DNA from: Mytilus trossulus
Lineage: Eukaryota; Mollusca; Bivalvia; Mytilida; Mytilidae
Assembly: GCF_036588685.1 (NCBI RefSeq)
Contig: NC_086376.1
Location: forward strand, 56,691,166 to 56,755,165
Direction: 5' to 3'
DNA length: 64,000 nt
Position 1 is the stretch's first letter, and each line of letters starts with the position of its first letter. Shown here one piece after another: positions 13,742-25,834 of the stretch. A program made the position numbers and the translations under genes. Below the pieces are notes generated by a model, which was not told the DNA's origin, searched no databases, and was given only the letters and a program-made list of their open reading frames with translations.

Positions 13742-14275
13742 CCATATATATATATATATACAACTCGTCTAAACATCAACCCAACAATGTTAGATCTGTA
13801 AATTTGCTTTCGCAAATTTTTGGTTCTTCCCTCGCCGGGATTCGAACCCATGCTACTGTGATATCGTGACACCAAATCGCCTGCACTGCGGCCGTCCCGC
13901 TAGACCACACGACCACCTGGGCTCTCAAAAAAAGAGCTTTCGGTGGCCATATGTTACCTTTCCACGTCAGTTTTAATCTAGCGGCGTACTACAGTACATG
14001 ATATATAAGGCATGAAGATGTTATTGTTACAGATCAGCTAAATTATCTATAGTAAAGGATCCTACAAATTAATGTAAGATACAGTCACAGAAAATAATTA
14101 TATTCATAAGTACGTCTGAGTCAGTGACAACCCTACAACAGATGTATCCATCGGATCGCCATCAATGATGGTGATACATGGCTGTGTACATAATGTATAT
14201 ACAACTCGTCTAAACATCAACCCAACAATGTTAGATCTGTAAATTTGCTTTCGCAAAATATATATATATATATAC
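13742..14275 (-). mobile_element. tRNA-derived SINE with duplicated tail
   Basis: On the minus strand a tRNA-like head lies at about 13,925-13,832. It has an A-box match (TGGTCTAGCGG) and a B-box match (GGTTCGAATCC), the two internal RNA polymerase III promoter elements. It continues into a tail containing TTTGCGAAAGCAAATTTACA and GTTGGGTTGATGTTTAGACG and ends in a (TA)n run. The same tail also lies upstream of the head at 14,198-14,262, separated by a body containing CATCATTGATGGCGATCCGA. The body recurs alone at 39,760-39,880. The head-tail fusion and dispersed relatives argue for a SINE rather than a working tRNA gene. Confidence 0.75.
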
Positions 14276-14445
14276 TAAATTATAAATAGTTCATGCTGAT
14301 ATATGCAGCCCTTAAACCTATGAAAAAGTGTCTTGTACACGGGCATACAAGAAGAGCCTGAGTAGTTTGCCTGGTAAAAATATGTCATTAATTGTTTTAC
14401 TTTAAATGCAATCAGTTATGTTTGTACATTTGATTGAAATAGCAT

Positions 14446-15592
14446 AAAATAGAACATAGGGGTAAAATGAAGATTTGGGCTTATTTCTCTGAAACTAAAG
14501 CATTTTGAGAAAATCTGACAAGGAGTTAAATTGTTTATTAGGTCAAGATCTATCTGCCCTGAAATTTTCAGATAAATCAGACAACCTGTTGTTGGGTTGT
14601 TGCTCCTGAATGAGTAATTTTAAGGAAATTTTGCAGTATTTGGTTATTATTTGAATAATTTTATAGATACAGATAAACTGCCGTTTCCAGCAATAATTTT
14701 GTTCAGCAAAATAAGATCTACAAATAAGTCAACATGACCAAAATTGTCAGTTGACCCCTTAAGGATTAAGTGCCCTTTATAGTCAATTTTAACAATTTTT
14801 CGAAATTTTAGTAATCTTTTAAAAAAAATCTTCCCCCTGAAACTACTTGGACAAATTTAACCAAACTTGACCACAATCATCATTCAGGTATCTAGTTTAA
14901 AAAATGTGTCCGATGACCTAGCCCACCAACCAAGATGGCAAACATGGCTTAAAAAAGTACATAGGGGTAAAATGCAGTTTTTGGTTAATATATCTGAGAC
15001 CAAAGCATTTTTGGCTTATATATCTGAGACCAAAGCATTTAGAGCAAATCTCATAGTTACTGTAGTAAAATTGTTCATTAAGTCAAGATCTAACTGCCCT
15101 GAAATTTTTAGACAAATCAGGCAACCAGTTGATGGGTTGCTGCCCCTGAATTGGTAATTTTATGAAAATTTTGCAATTTTTTGTTATCATCTTCAATATT
15201 ATCTTAGATAGAGATAAACTGTAAACAGCAAATAAATATGTATAGCAAAGTAAGATCTACAAATATGTTAACTTTACCAAAACAGTCAATTGACCCCTTA
15301 AGGAGTTATTACTCTTAAGTAAATTTTAAACAATTTTCGTAAATTATGTAAATTTAGGTTAACTTTTACCAAATACTTTCGTTTGAAACTTCTGAGCCAA
15401 GTTCATTATAGATGAGAAAATTGTAAACAGCAAGAATGTTTTGTAAAATGAGATTGACAAACCCATCATCATCACCAAAACACAATTTTATCATGAATTA
15501 TATTCTCGTCTATAATATGTGTCCTTTGTTTAATATGCTTCTTGTACATAGACCAAGGTTAGCGACACAGGCTCTTTAGAGCCTCTAGTTAT
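14446..15592 (+). repeat. Two tandem copies of a ~500-bp bivalve repeat
   Basis: Each copy starts near ACATAGGGGTAAAATG and carries CAAAGCATTT, GGTCAAGATCTATCTGCCCT and ACCTGTTGTTGGGTTG-like blocks, then GTCAGTTGACCCCTTAAGGA. Copy 1 starts near 14,446 and copy 2 near 14,950. The end (ACAGGCTCTTTAGAGCCTCT) carries a short palindrome. A third copy lies at 20,885-21,310. Confidence 0.75.
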
Positions 15593-17547
15593 TGTAACTA
15601 TCGTTTTAACTCTCTCTCTAACAATTATAGTTTTTGAACAAATTGCAAAATTTATAAGAAAGTTCTTTCCTCAAGGCGAAATAACGCATATAAATAGTCG
15701 GTTGACTGAGTGACAATTGCGACCATGCTGATTTAATTGTAGATCTTATTTTGCTGATCATTTTTGTGTATACTGTTCCAATTGATCATTTATAGCTTCT
15801 TAATTCAAAATACACAACACGGGTAAACATATTGTTTTTAAGATTCGACTGTGCATTTCATGCATGAATTACCATGCACACGAAAAGTATGTGTCGTAAA
15901 TTCACTTTTATTATTTTAATATTTTGATGGATTAAAAATGTTAAATTATTGTAGTTATTTCACTAAAAATTATTATCGTTATTGTGTGTATACCCCCCCC
16001 CCCCCCCCGCAAAAAAAGACCAATTTTCAAAAACAAAATTCTGGAAAAAGCGGAAAACGGATAAAACCCGCCTTTAAAGGAGAATGACTCATATGATCGT
16101 ATATCTTAAGGAGAATAACTCATATGATCGTATATTCTAGCGTATTTGTGGATATCATTTTGCTGCACAATTTAACTCTCTATCTACTAAAGTTTTCACA
16201 AATAATGCAAAGTGAGGTAAACTTCAACTTGAATACAATAACTCTCGTGCGGTTTTATAATTGACGACTTCTAATAGCATGTTGACGTACTTTATTGTTC
16301 TAGTCATTTGTACTTTTGAAATTTCTTTATTTCTGTATAATTTTCAATATATGATAACAAGGCAAACATTTTACATTTAACAAACAATAACTTCAAAATT
16401 ACACCGTGAGAATCAGATACCCCTTGACTTGTTGATATTTTTTAAACTGTCCGTTTTCCTTCTTCTGCTGTAATTTAAGAGCTATAAGCAAAAAACTGCA
16501 TTTTTCTCCAATGTTCAGTTTTAAGCCAAAAAAATGGCCATAGTTGGTGATGAATCGAACCCCCAGATAAAATGTTTAAACTAGATTCCAGTAGGTAACG
16601 CCGGGTTGGTAACATTTGGCCATAACTGATTAAAATATAGATCTTCGACATCTTTATTCGCATATGCTTTATACGAGCACGCGAGTTGTTATAGATCAGA
16701 ACTTTAATAGGATTGCTGTTAGTTTAGATGTTTCAGAAAAGAAGATTTAAATAAAAAGTTTGCGATTACGGACGGACGACGCACGCCAAGTGATTACTTA
16801 AGCTCACTTTGGCCTTTGAAGTCAATGCGAGAAGACAGAATAGTGTTGGCTTAAATAAACTCAATGCAATTACATCGAAAAAGAAAATAATTGCGTTCCA
16901 AAAGCACATTGCCATGCTAATATTACAGAACAAAAAGACATGAAAATATATCATTTATCATAATGAAATTATTGCTGTTGAAATTGCAAGATAATGAGAC
17001 ATTCTTTACTTTGTCGTATTTATTTACAAACTTAGCAATTTTCCCAACTTTCCGGGATTAGTTTTATAATTTCTATAGTTACGGTGCTATGGTAAAAAGT
17101 GTATGCTCAGATTTTAACTTTTGATATTTGGATAACTTAATATATAACTGAAAAAAATATATTTAGTATAATATTGCAACCACTTGGCAACCTAGACTTT
17201 GTCTGAATTGATCCCTGAAGTGCTTTTGATGAATACACAAACTGTTTCTGAAGGCAGTTGTTGCCTACGATATTGTTAATTGCACAAACAAAATAATTTG
17301 ATTTTAGTCGTTATTTATATAGTAATGTTTTTGTTTTAAAATGCAGGTAAAGTTTCGTCGAATTATTAGGCTAGAATCTGGCTCTAAATAGTAAATTTTC
17401 CTAATGAAGAAACATATTTCCAAAAAAAAAAAAGTTATATCAACTATTATCAAACTCTTATTGATGATAAAATAAATAACTTAAACTGATATTAGGCACA
17501 AGATACCTAATCGTTAGACAGGTTTAGGTGACAATTTTATGTTTATG

Positions 17548-17551
<4 letters not shown>
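15593..17551. other. Unassigned sequence
   Basis: No gene recognised. A C-tract of about 16 lies at 15,992-16,008. A direct repeat of about 29 bp (GGAGAATGACTCATATGATC / GGAGAATAACTCATATGATC) lies near 16,080 and 16,111. Confidence 0.4.
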
Positions 17552-17579
<28 letters not shown>

Positions 17580-17799
17580 GGCTAGGATGAAAAATTTTGT
17601 TCTGCCTTTTTTTAGCTGTAATCTCTGTCCTGCCTTTTTATTTTTCACTCTGATCGGTCCTGCCTGTTTTTTTTAGTTTATCCTGACTTTTTTTTTTTGC
17701 AAGTGTCTCATCCTGCCTTTTTTTTTTTACCCAAAACTCCTGTCCTGCCTATTTTTTTCCAATTTCAGCCTAGCCCCCCCCCCCCCCCCCCCCCCCCCC
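17552..17799. mobile_element. Element with poly-G / poly-C inverted ends
   Basis: The left end is about 30 G followed by CTAGGATGAAAA. The right end is TTTCAGCCTAG followed by about 26 C. These ends are inverted repeats. The inside repeats TCCTGCC followed by T-runs, about six times. A second, partly decayed copy with the same interior lies at 58,044-58,280 and ends TTTCATCCTAGCCCCCCC, so this is a dispersed family rather than a chance tract. Confidence 0.6.
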
Positions 17800-17884
17800 A
17801 TAAAAATCAAATGGTAGCTCCCTAAAACTAGCACAACACAAGACAAAAGTTTAAAAAATCAGTTGAATGATCATTTATATGACT

Positions 17885-18060
17885 CATTGGTGGATCAAAA
17901 AGGGGGGCCTGGGGTTGGAACCCCCCTTTTTTTTGGCCGATCAATGCATTTGAATGGGGACATGTAGTTGGAAATCACCACTTTTTGTCTTGGGTTGGGA
18001 CCCCCCCCCCCCCTTTTTTTAAATGGCTGGATTTGCGACTGTATGTTGTCAAAGTTTAAT
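17885..18060 (-). repeat. Dispersed repeat with paired G/C tracts
   Basis: GGGGTTGGAACCCCCC-type palindromes occur at about 17,910 and 18,000, with a T-run after each. It resembles the segment at 6,110-6,180. The minus-strand open frame through it is an artefact of composition. Confidence 0.4.
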
Positions 18061-18062
18061 AA

Positions 18063-18400
18063 TATTATAATTAGATGTAGGAAGATTTGGTGTGAGTGCC
18101 AATGAGACAACTTTCCATCGAAATTACAATTTATAAAAAGTAAACCATTATAGCCTATGTCAATGTACGGCCTTCAACAGCCTATGTCAATGTACGGCCT
18201 TCAACACGGAGCCTTGGCTCACACCGAACAACAAGCTATAAAGGGCCCCAAAATTACTAGTGTAAAACCATTCAAACGGGAAAACCAACGGTCTAATCTA
18301 TATAAAAAAAAAAGAGAAACGAGAAACACGTATACATTACATAAACAAACGACAACTACTGTACATCAGATCAGATTATTGTCTGTATTTGGATCAAGCC
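18063..18400 (+). repeat. SINE-like mussel repeat
   Basis: Starts AGATTTGGTGTGAGTGCCAA, has an internal duplication of CCTATGTCAATGTACGGCCT at 18,151-18,200, and ends with the GTCTAATCTATATAAA and ACAAACGACAACTACTGTAC blocks of the family. Confidence 0.75.
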
Positions 18401-19904
18401 TCTAAATGTGCTCTTTTCCAATAAAATATTGAATTGAATTGATTTGAATTGAATAATGTTGACATAAATCATAAATATGAATTGAACTATTTCAATTCTT
18501 AGATGTTAAACCACAGCCAGATCAGAGCCATACACATTTAAAAAAAGGCATAACAATGAATATTATAAACAGGCAAACATTTTCAACGTCTTAAATAAAA
18601 CAATATTGATACTATATTGATAGTTTTCTCAGTCAGTTCCAATCATTTATTAATATACATAGCATTATTTTTCAATACATCAGAGACATGTATACTAAAT
18701 AAATGTATTTATATGTCTCTGAATACATCTAGGTTTTCTTGAATAAAATGCCAATTAAATTTGGGAAGTCAAAATGCTATAATTAATAATATACCAAATA
18801 TACATGTTAAAAAATACTAGCATAAATGTATGTTCATTATTGCGATGCTGATATTTATTTTTTATTGTTTTTTTGTTTGTTTGGAAAAGTACGCCCATTA
18901 CGCCCTTACCTGGACCCGCCCCTGCAAAATGCTTTTGTTCTGCAGACGAAAAAACAAAAGTGAAACAATATATATAAATCCTCCTTTAATTTTTCTAGTG
19001 TCTTTGCACCTTAAAAATCACAATGAAACAGATTTTGGCGTATTTTTTTATATGGCTTCAGAAAGGTTAAACTTGTGTTTGAATTTGAACAGATTTTACA
19101 ATACTGTATTTAGCCGCTTCATGGTTCATAAGACAAAATACCTCACGGCTATTTATGGCACTATGATTTGGCGGTATAGTTCTTTTGTTCTAATTTGTGA
19201 ACATTTATCATGAGGGGTTTCATTTCGAATTACTAATTACACAGTCAATGAGGTGGTGGTTGGAAATCTCTTGCTAAGGTAGGTGTTTATAAAATTCTTT
19301 CATTATAATCTGGATTATTACCCCTTCTGCAGCCAGTTTAATACGAACTTTTCAAACTGCAATAGTATCAAAACAACACATATATAAAAACATTTGAATA
19401 ATAGAGATAAGCCATTTTGTACATGTATATACCAAGGGGAAACTTCGTGCAAAGCATTATTGTTTACTGTTTCACTGCATTTATTTAATAGAAAAGGTGG
19501 AATTTGTGGCAAATTTTAAAGCTAAGATTTTAAATTATTTTATAGAAAATCCACATCCTTTAATACAGAGATTTTTGTTATAAGATTTTAAACGTAGATT
19601 AATGACTTGCTTTTCTATGAAGTGCTAGTGCTTATTTTACAAAAAGTTCTCAACAAGTCAACCTTTAAGTTGCAAAACAACTGTGTTGAGTCACTTCAAT
19701 CGAGTGCACCTTAAAAGGTGTACTTGTTTTGATCCATATTAATATTTGTTTTCACCAATAATCAAATTAAATAACTTGTTTTAAGGAAATCATTGACAGA
19801 AATGCATGTAATAATTCAAGTATCGAATTACCAAATATGAGAGTACAATGGGAAAGGCTGTGGATTTGTCAATTAATTTTCCATACTCTCGAGTACACAA
19901 TCGA
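18401..19904. other. Unassigned sequence
   Basis: No gene was recognised. The longest frame (18,830-19,213, plus, 127 codons) shows no family motif or splice support. A (GAATT)n-like stretch lies at 18,428-18,455. Confidence 0.4.
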
Positions 19905-20230
19905 GGGGGAGGACAGGGGGTACCCTTCTCCCTTCTCCCACCCCTCTTCTCCTTTCTCATACCCCCATTCTCCTTTCTCCCATTAGAATAAAACATCTCC
20001 TTTTGAGATAATTTTTCTTGAAATATTAGATCATTTTTTAAAAGGAGACATATTTTATTTTTTCTCCTTTCTCCAACTTTTTCTCCTTTCTCCCAGCCTT
20101 CCTCTCCTTTCTCCTTTCTCCCACCCCTTTCTCCTTTCTCCTACTTCCTTTCTCCTTTCTCCCACCCCTTTCTCCTTTCTCCTACTTCCTTTCTCCCTGT
20201 CTCCCCGTCTCCCTTACCCCTGTCCCCCCT
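19905..20230. repeat. Polypyrimidine tract of CTCCTTTCTCC repeats
   Basis: Degenerate repeats of CTCCTTTCTCC, CCACCCCTTT and similar words make a nearly pure C/T strand over most of about 300 bp, with a short AT break near 19,985-20,055. Such mirror-like polypyrimidine tracts can form triplex DNA; that is inference. Confidence 0.7.
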
Positions 20231-20289
20231 CACAATCCTTAACGATAACATGTTCACAAATTAATGGTATAGTAATAGACGTGTTGCAC

Positions 20290-20884
20290 AAAATGAATGT
20301 CCAGCTTACTTCTTAAAAGCTTTATATTTATAAGGTGGAAGACCTGGATGCTTCATGCTTTGTATGTTACTAAGTTTCGGTCAGTCACATGTCCAATGTT
20401 CTTGACCTCATTTTCATGGTTCAGTGACTACTTGGGAAAAAAAATGATTTTTGTAATGTTAAATTCTCTCTTATTATAAGTACCGGTAATAGGATAACTA
20501 TATTTGGTATGTGCGTACCTTGCATGCCCCTTATGCCTGTTGTACTTTTTTCTCTTGACCTCAACCTTATTTTTTGTGGATCAGTGAACAAGGTTAAGTT
20601 TTGGTGGTCGAGTCCATATCTCAGATACATTGTACTATAAGTAATAGGACTAGTATATTTGGTGTATGGAAGGACTGTTAAGTGAACATGTCCAACTGGC
20701 AGGTGTCATCTGACCTTGACCTCATTTTCATGGTTCAGTGGTCAAAGTTAAGTTTTTAAGTTTTGGTATTTTTTCTAATACTATATGCAATAGGTCAACT
20801 ATATTTTGTGTATGGAAATATTTAATGATCTTTATGTCAGTTGCACAGGTTTTATTTGAATTTGACCTCATTTTCATGGTTCAT
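20290..20884 (+). repeat. Long dispersed repeat (CTTGACCTCATTTTCATGG family)
   Basis: The phrase GACCTCATTTTCATGGTTCA recurs at intervals of roughly 150-170 bp, with linked phrases GGTCAACTATATTTTGTGTA and AGCTTTATATTTATAAG. A longer relative is at 24,250-25,430. I recall this family as common in bivalve genomes. Confidence 0.7.
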
Positions 20885-21310
20885 TGCCGCCATGGCTAAA
20901 AATAGAACACAGGGGTAAATTTCAATTTTTGGCTAATAACTCAAAAACCAAAGCATTTAGAGCAAATCTAACATGGGGTTAAATGGTTAATCAGGTCAAG
21001 ATCTATCTGCTTAGAAATTTTCAGATGAATCAGACAACCTGTTGTTGGGTTGCTGCCCCTGCATTGGTAATTTTAAGGAAATTTTGCTGTTTTGGGTTAT
21101 TATCTTGAATATTATTATAGAAAGAGATAAACTGTAACTAGCAATAATGTTCAGCAAAGTAAGATTTACAAATAAGTCAACATGACCGAATGGTCAGTTG
21201 ACCCCTTTAGGAGTTATTGCCCTTTATAGTCAATTTTTAACTATTTTTCGAAAATCTTCTATTAAAGTAATCTTTTACAAGAATCTTCTCCTGCAACTAC
21301 TGGGCCAATT
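20885..21310 (+). repeat. Third copy of the ~500-bp bivalve repeat
   Basis: Joins directly after the preceding repeat at GCCGCCATGGCTAAAAATAG. It carries the same blocks as 14,446-15,592 (GGTCAAGATCTATCTGC, AACCTGTTGTTGGGTTGCTG). Confidence 0.75.
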
Positions 21311-22007
21311 AATATAATTATAAGGCTTTCCTGAATTGGAAAATCTCTTTTTCCAGGCATAGGCTGATATAAATTTGACTTTGAAATAATTATGATAAAT
21401 CTGAAAAATAAAATGAGTGTTCAGATGCTTTTAACACTTTTATAAAATATTCAAGAAAATTTGAAAAGGCAATTTTTTTGGCCAAAATCTTGACAGTTGA
21501 AGATATTTGATTTTAATGCAAAAATGAACATCAAAATGTCAACACAAAAATTACCCTAGTTTCTTTAATATATGTCTTATGGCCATGAAATTTTAAATTT
21601 TTGTGTTTTTTTTTAGTTGATAGATTTTATTCAAAATAAATAGGGGATTTTCATGTTTTCAGACAATAATGGTTTGAGCAGTTTTCATGAAACTTGGGTG
21701 ACTTGTTTCTACCTATTAAAATTCTTTTTTTTTTTATATAAATTTATAACATTGAGGACTTATGGAACTTTATTCTTTAAAAAGCATCCAGCGTATCATG
21801 CACTCGTGGCAGTGACAGCTCTTTATTACATGTATCTAACCATTGACAATTTGAAAACCTTTTCTCTAATAGTCTAATGGAACTAAAGAAAAGTTTCTGA
21901 TTGTCAATTTGGAAATCTTCATATTACTTTGATTTAAGTATATTTTTTATTTAAATTTACTGATAGTTGTCTCATAAATATAAGAATAATTTTATGTGGT
22001 ATTACAG
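21311..22007. other. Mostly unassigned; fragment of the 22.2-kb tandem family
   Basis: At about 21,655-21,830 the sequence GTTTTCATGAAACTTGGGTG... and ...CATCCAGCGTATCATG... resembles the tandem family at 22,190-22,860. The rest is unassigned. Confidence 0.4.
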
Positions 22008-22086
22008 ACGGATGGAGCCCAGATGAACATACAGTCTTAGACCTGAAGGAAGACAATTTCATTATAGTTGCCAGATAAGATATGAT
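22008..22086 (+). CDS. Terminal coding exon (copy 1), unknown gene
   Basis: The exon is bounded by ATTACAG before 22,008 and GTAAGT at 22,087. One frame is open across it: AC GGA TGG AGC..., read as GWSPDEHTVLDLKEDNFIIV followed by AR and TAA (22,076-22,078). The other two frames stop early. The stop lies only 8 nt before the donor, so a later junction would not trigger nonsense-mediated decay. A diverged copy with the same borders is at 33,288-33,364, which is the main evidence that this is an exon. The protein family is not recognised, and upstream exons were not found. Confidence 0.5.
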
Positions 22087-22189
22087 GTAAGTATTTGGTC
22101 ATTAAAATTGTTATTGAAACTATGTTATGATTTGTAATTAGGTATTAAAAAAAATGGTTTTTATATGCCCGGGACGGGACGTATTATGG

Positions 22190-22860
22190 TATACTGTTGT
22201 CCGTCCGTCCGCCCGTTGTCGTCCACACTTCGGACAATAACTTAAGAACGCTTTCACCAATTTCCATGAAACTTTGGTAAATTGTTTAAATCTATTGACG
22301 TAAGCTCCCTTTCGTTTTTTTTTAATTTCAGATTTTAAGTTTTGGATTTATGGGGCTTTATTCTTTAAAATGGGGGGATTTTCAACACTTCGGTCAATAA
22401 CTCAAAAAGGCTTTGACCAATGTCCATGAAACTTTGGTAAATTGTTTATATCTATTGACATAAGCTCTCTTTCGTTTTCTTTTAATTTCAGATTTTAAGT
22501 TTTGGATTTATGGGGCTTTATTCATAAAAAAAAGGGGGATTTTTAACACTTCTGACAATAACTAAAGAAGGCTTTCACCAATGTCCATGCAACTTTGGTG
22601 AATTGATCTATTGATGTAAGCTCCCTTTCAATTTTTATAAATTTCAGATTTTAAGTTTTGGATTTATGGGGCTTTATTCATAAAAAAAGGGGGATTTTTA
22701 ACACTTCAGACAATTACTCAAAAAGGCTTTCACCAATGTCCATGAAACTTTGGTGAATTGTTTATATCTATGGATGTAAACTCCCTTTCAATTTTTATAA
22801 ATTTCAGATTTCACATTTTCTTGTTATGAATTTTTATGCTTAAAAAAGAGGGAATTTTCC
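22190..22860 (+). repeat. Tandem repeat of ~170-bp units, about four copies
   Basis: Starts at CCGTCCGTCCGCCCGTTGTC. The unit carries ACACTTCGG, CAATAACT, GGCTTTCACCAATGTCCATG, AACTTTGGTGAATTGTTTA and TTTGGATTTATGGGGCTTTA, at about 22,225, 22,385, 22,545 and 22,705. This is a known bivalve type from memory. It sits in the putative intron after the exon at 22,008. Confidence 0.75.
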
Positions 22861-23209
22861 AATAAAAGACAAGTTAAAAGAGCAACAGGCGTATTATGCG
22901 CTAAAGCACAGCCCTTTATTAAATTTGTTGGTGAAACAGCTTGAAAAATCATTACAAAGATTTCTTTTCAAATTAATATCCGAAAATGAAATATATTTTA
23001 TAATTTATGAAACATTATACAGTAATACAATTCTTTATAGTTATTTAATGTCTATTAAATATTTGGTTTCATAACTTGAAATCTCATAGTTCAATAAATA
23101 TTAAGATAATTTCTTCTCATCTTCTGGCTTTGAAAAAGGGGGGGGGGGTAGGTAATACTGTTTAACCTCTGTCTATCCATCCATCCACCAGTTCGTCCTT
23201 CTCATGAAT

Positions 23210-23545
23210 ATGTTTTGTCACATTTCACTCAGGAACTACAATACAAGGATTTCTGAAATTTGGTTTTGGGGTTCATATATATCAGCTCTATCATGTGATG
23301 TGTTTTCAGATCCATCACTCAGCAACTTTCTGTTTACCGAACACGTGTATTATATTACACCTGATAGCCAAGTTGAAATTTTTCATCACTTTTTTCACAG
23401 GAACTACAATACAAGAATTTCTGGAATTAAAGTTTAGGGTTCATACAAGTCAGCTATACTGTGTGATACGTTTTCAGATTCATCACTCAACAACTTCCTG
23501 TTTAACAAACACTTACATATTTTTACACTATTGAAATTATCCCCT
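23210..23545 (+). repeat. Two tandem copies of a ~180-bp sequence
   Basis: CAGGAACTACAATACAAG... GTTCATA ... CAGATCCATCACTCAGCAAC at 23,230-23,345 recurs at 23,398-23,495 with a few changes. No function is evident. Confidence 0.65.
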
Positions 23546-24249
23546 TGCGGCGGGGGTATCATCAGTGACCAGTAGTTCAGTTTCACTTGTTCTGTCATCT
23601 ATGAATATAATGTACTTAGGTATAATTGATGCTCCTGTAGCACAGTTACTGCGTCTGAGTTTGTTTAATAAAGAATTATAAGATTGTATTGTAATTGTAG
23701 ATAAACAACTTGTCCTAGAATTTATAATATATAGTATATGACAAAAACCATGCTTTCAAATTAATTTCCAAATTAATTTCAACAGCAAATAGTCTCTTAA
23801 CAATGACAATTTGGAAACCTATTCTCTTAGTCTTACTAAAGTTATCTGATTATGCAAGTAAAGTTTCTGATTGTCAATATTTTTTTAAAGTAATTATGGC
23901 TTGATTAAGATTGTTTGAAATTCAGTTGATATTAAATCATTTTTTATCAATATTATCTGATAATTTGACATGCACATCAATTTTTAAATACTGATTATAT
24001 CATCTGATTGAAATATCATATTTAAAATGAAAATAGTCAATGATAAGTAAACAAAAAGCCAATTGACCAATGTTGTACGTAGCTGACTTAAAGCCACTTC
24101 TTTATGTTGAGCTTACAACTTTTGTCAAAAAAGCAAGACATAGCAATCCTACATTCTGTCATTGATGTCGTTGTCCACAAATATTCACTCTGTGGTTAAA
24201 ATTTTTGTTGAGCATGCTACATAGGGATAGTGATCTTGTGGCAGTGGCG
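23546..24249. other. Flank partly shared with 33.4-33.75 kb
   Basis: Stretches near 23,780-24,050 (ACAATGACAATTTGGAAA, TTAAGATTGTTTG, AATGAAAATAGTCAATGA) resemble 33,600-33,750 in the same order. This extends the duplication seen in the terminal exons. Confidence 0.45.
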
Positions 24250-25430
24250 TAGCTAACTTCTTAAAAGCTTTATATTTTAGAAGGGGGAAGACTTGGATGT
24301 TTCATACTTTGTATATGGATGACTCATGTTAGGAAGTTTCCGTCAGTCACATGTCCAATGTCCTTGACCTTATTTTCATGGTTCCGTGACTCCTTTTTGT
24401 AAATTCTCCCTTATTATAAGTAATGAGATACCGGTAACTATATTTGGTATGTTTGTACCTTGCAAGGTCCTCATGCTAGTCGGAGAGTTTTCTCTCGACC
24501 TTGACCTCATTTCATGGAACAGTGAACAAGGTTAAGTTTTGCTGGTCAGGTCCATTTCTCAGATACTATAAGCAATTATAGGTTCAGTATATTCACTGAT
24601 TGGAAGGACTGTAAGGTGAACATGTCCAACTGACCTTGACCTCATTGTTGTGGCTCAGTGGTTTTTGATAACTTTTTTGTGTTTTATTCTGTTTTTCTTA
24701 TACTGTATGCAATAGGTCTACTATATTTGGTGTCTAGAATATTGTAAGGTGTACATGTCTAGCTGGCAGGTGTCATATGATCTGCACAGTAGTTGTCGTT
24801 TGTTTATGTAATATATACGTGTTTCTCGTTTCTCGTTTTGTTTATATAGATTAGACCGTTGGTTTTCCTGTTTGAATGGTTTTACACTAGTAGTTTTGGG
24901 GCTCTTTATAGCTTGTTGTTCGGTGTGAGCAAAGGCTCTGTTGAAGGCCGTACTTTGACCTATAATGGTTTACTTTTTAAATTGTTATTTGGATGGAGAG
25001 TTGTCTCATTGGCACTCACACCACTTCTTCCTATATTTATTGACCTTTTTTTCATGATTCAGTGGTCAAAGTTAAGTTTTTGAGTTTTGGTCTTTTTTTC
25101 TAATACTATATGCAATAGGTCAACTATATTTGGTGTATGGAAATATTTTATGATCCATATGTCAATCGCGCAGGTTTTATTTGACCTTGACCTCATGTTC
25201 ACAGTTCATTGCTCATTTTTAAGTTTTTGTGTTTTAGTCTGATTTTCTTCAACTATAAGCAATAGGTCATTATATTTGTTGTATGAAAGAATTGTTAGTG
25301 GTAAATGCCTGCCTGTCTTTGTTCATCTGACCTTGACCTCATTTTCATGGTTCATTGGTCAATGTCTAGTTTTCTTGGTTAAAGTTAAGTTTATGTGACA
25401 GTTGTAATAAAGCTTTATATTTGGGACTGT
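24250..25430 (+). repeat. Long dispersed repeat, interrupted by a SINE
   Basis: Same family as 20,290-20,884: CTTAAAAGCTTTATATTTTA, GACCTTGACCTCATTT and CAATAGGTCAACTATATTTG recur. A minus-strand SINE-like copy interrupts it at 24,785-25,037; the host sequence resumes at TTGACCTTTTTTTCATGATT. Confidence 0.7.
24785..25037 (-). repeat. SINE-like mussel repeat nested in another repeat
   Basis: Reads GTAGTTGTCGTTTGTTTATG ... GATTAGACCGTTGGTTTTCC ... GTTGAAGGCCGTACTTTGAC ... CATTGGCACTCACACCACTT on the plus strand. That is the family in reverse. Confidence 0.8.
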
Positions 25431-25834
25431 CAATATAATATCAATGATTATAGTAAAGAAGGCGAGACATTTCATGCTGTGCACTCTTGTTGAAATTTAA
25501 AAAACTTTCTTAAACTATCCTGGATTCCTACCAAACTTGGAAAGAAGCTTTGCTTATGATCATAGATAGTATCCAGAATTACTGCTTTTTACTGATAAAT
25601 GAACTTTATCTAACATTATATACAGTCTGCAGATAAAATGTTTTTTAAAACTTTTATAGGATTTATTAAATATCCTGGATTTTTTACCAGATTTAGACAG
25701 AAGCTTCTTACAATCATAAGATAGTATTGAGAGGAATACTTTATAAATTTTTCCATCATTTTTGTTTAGCCTTCGATTTATAGAAAAGGCTATTGACACA
25801 TGGTTCCTAAATTATTTCCCACCTATGATAGTAG

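Noticed and set aside
13832-13925. Functional tRNA gene
   Set aside because: A and B boxes are present, but no good acceptor stem was found, the head is fused to a repeated tail, and relatives are dispersed; a SINE fits better.
18830-19213. 127-codon open frame
   Set aside because: No family motif, low-complexity hydrophobic start, no splice context, and no repeat or second copy to support it.
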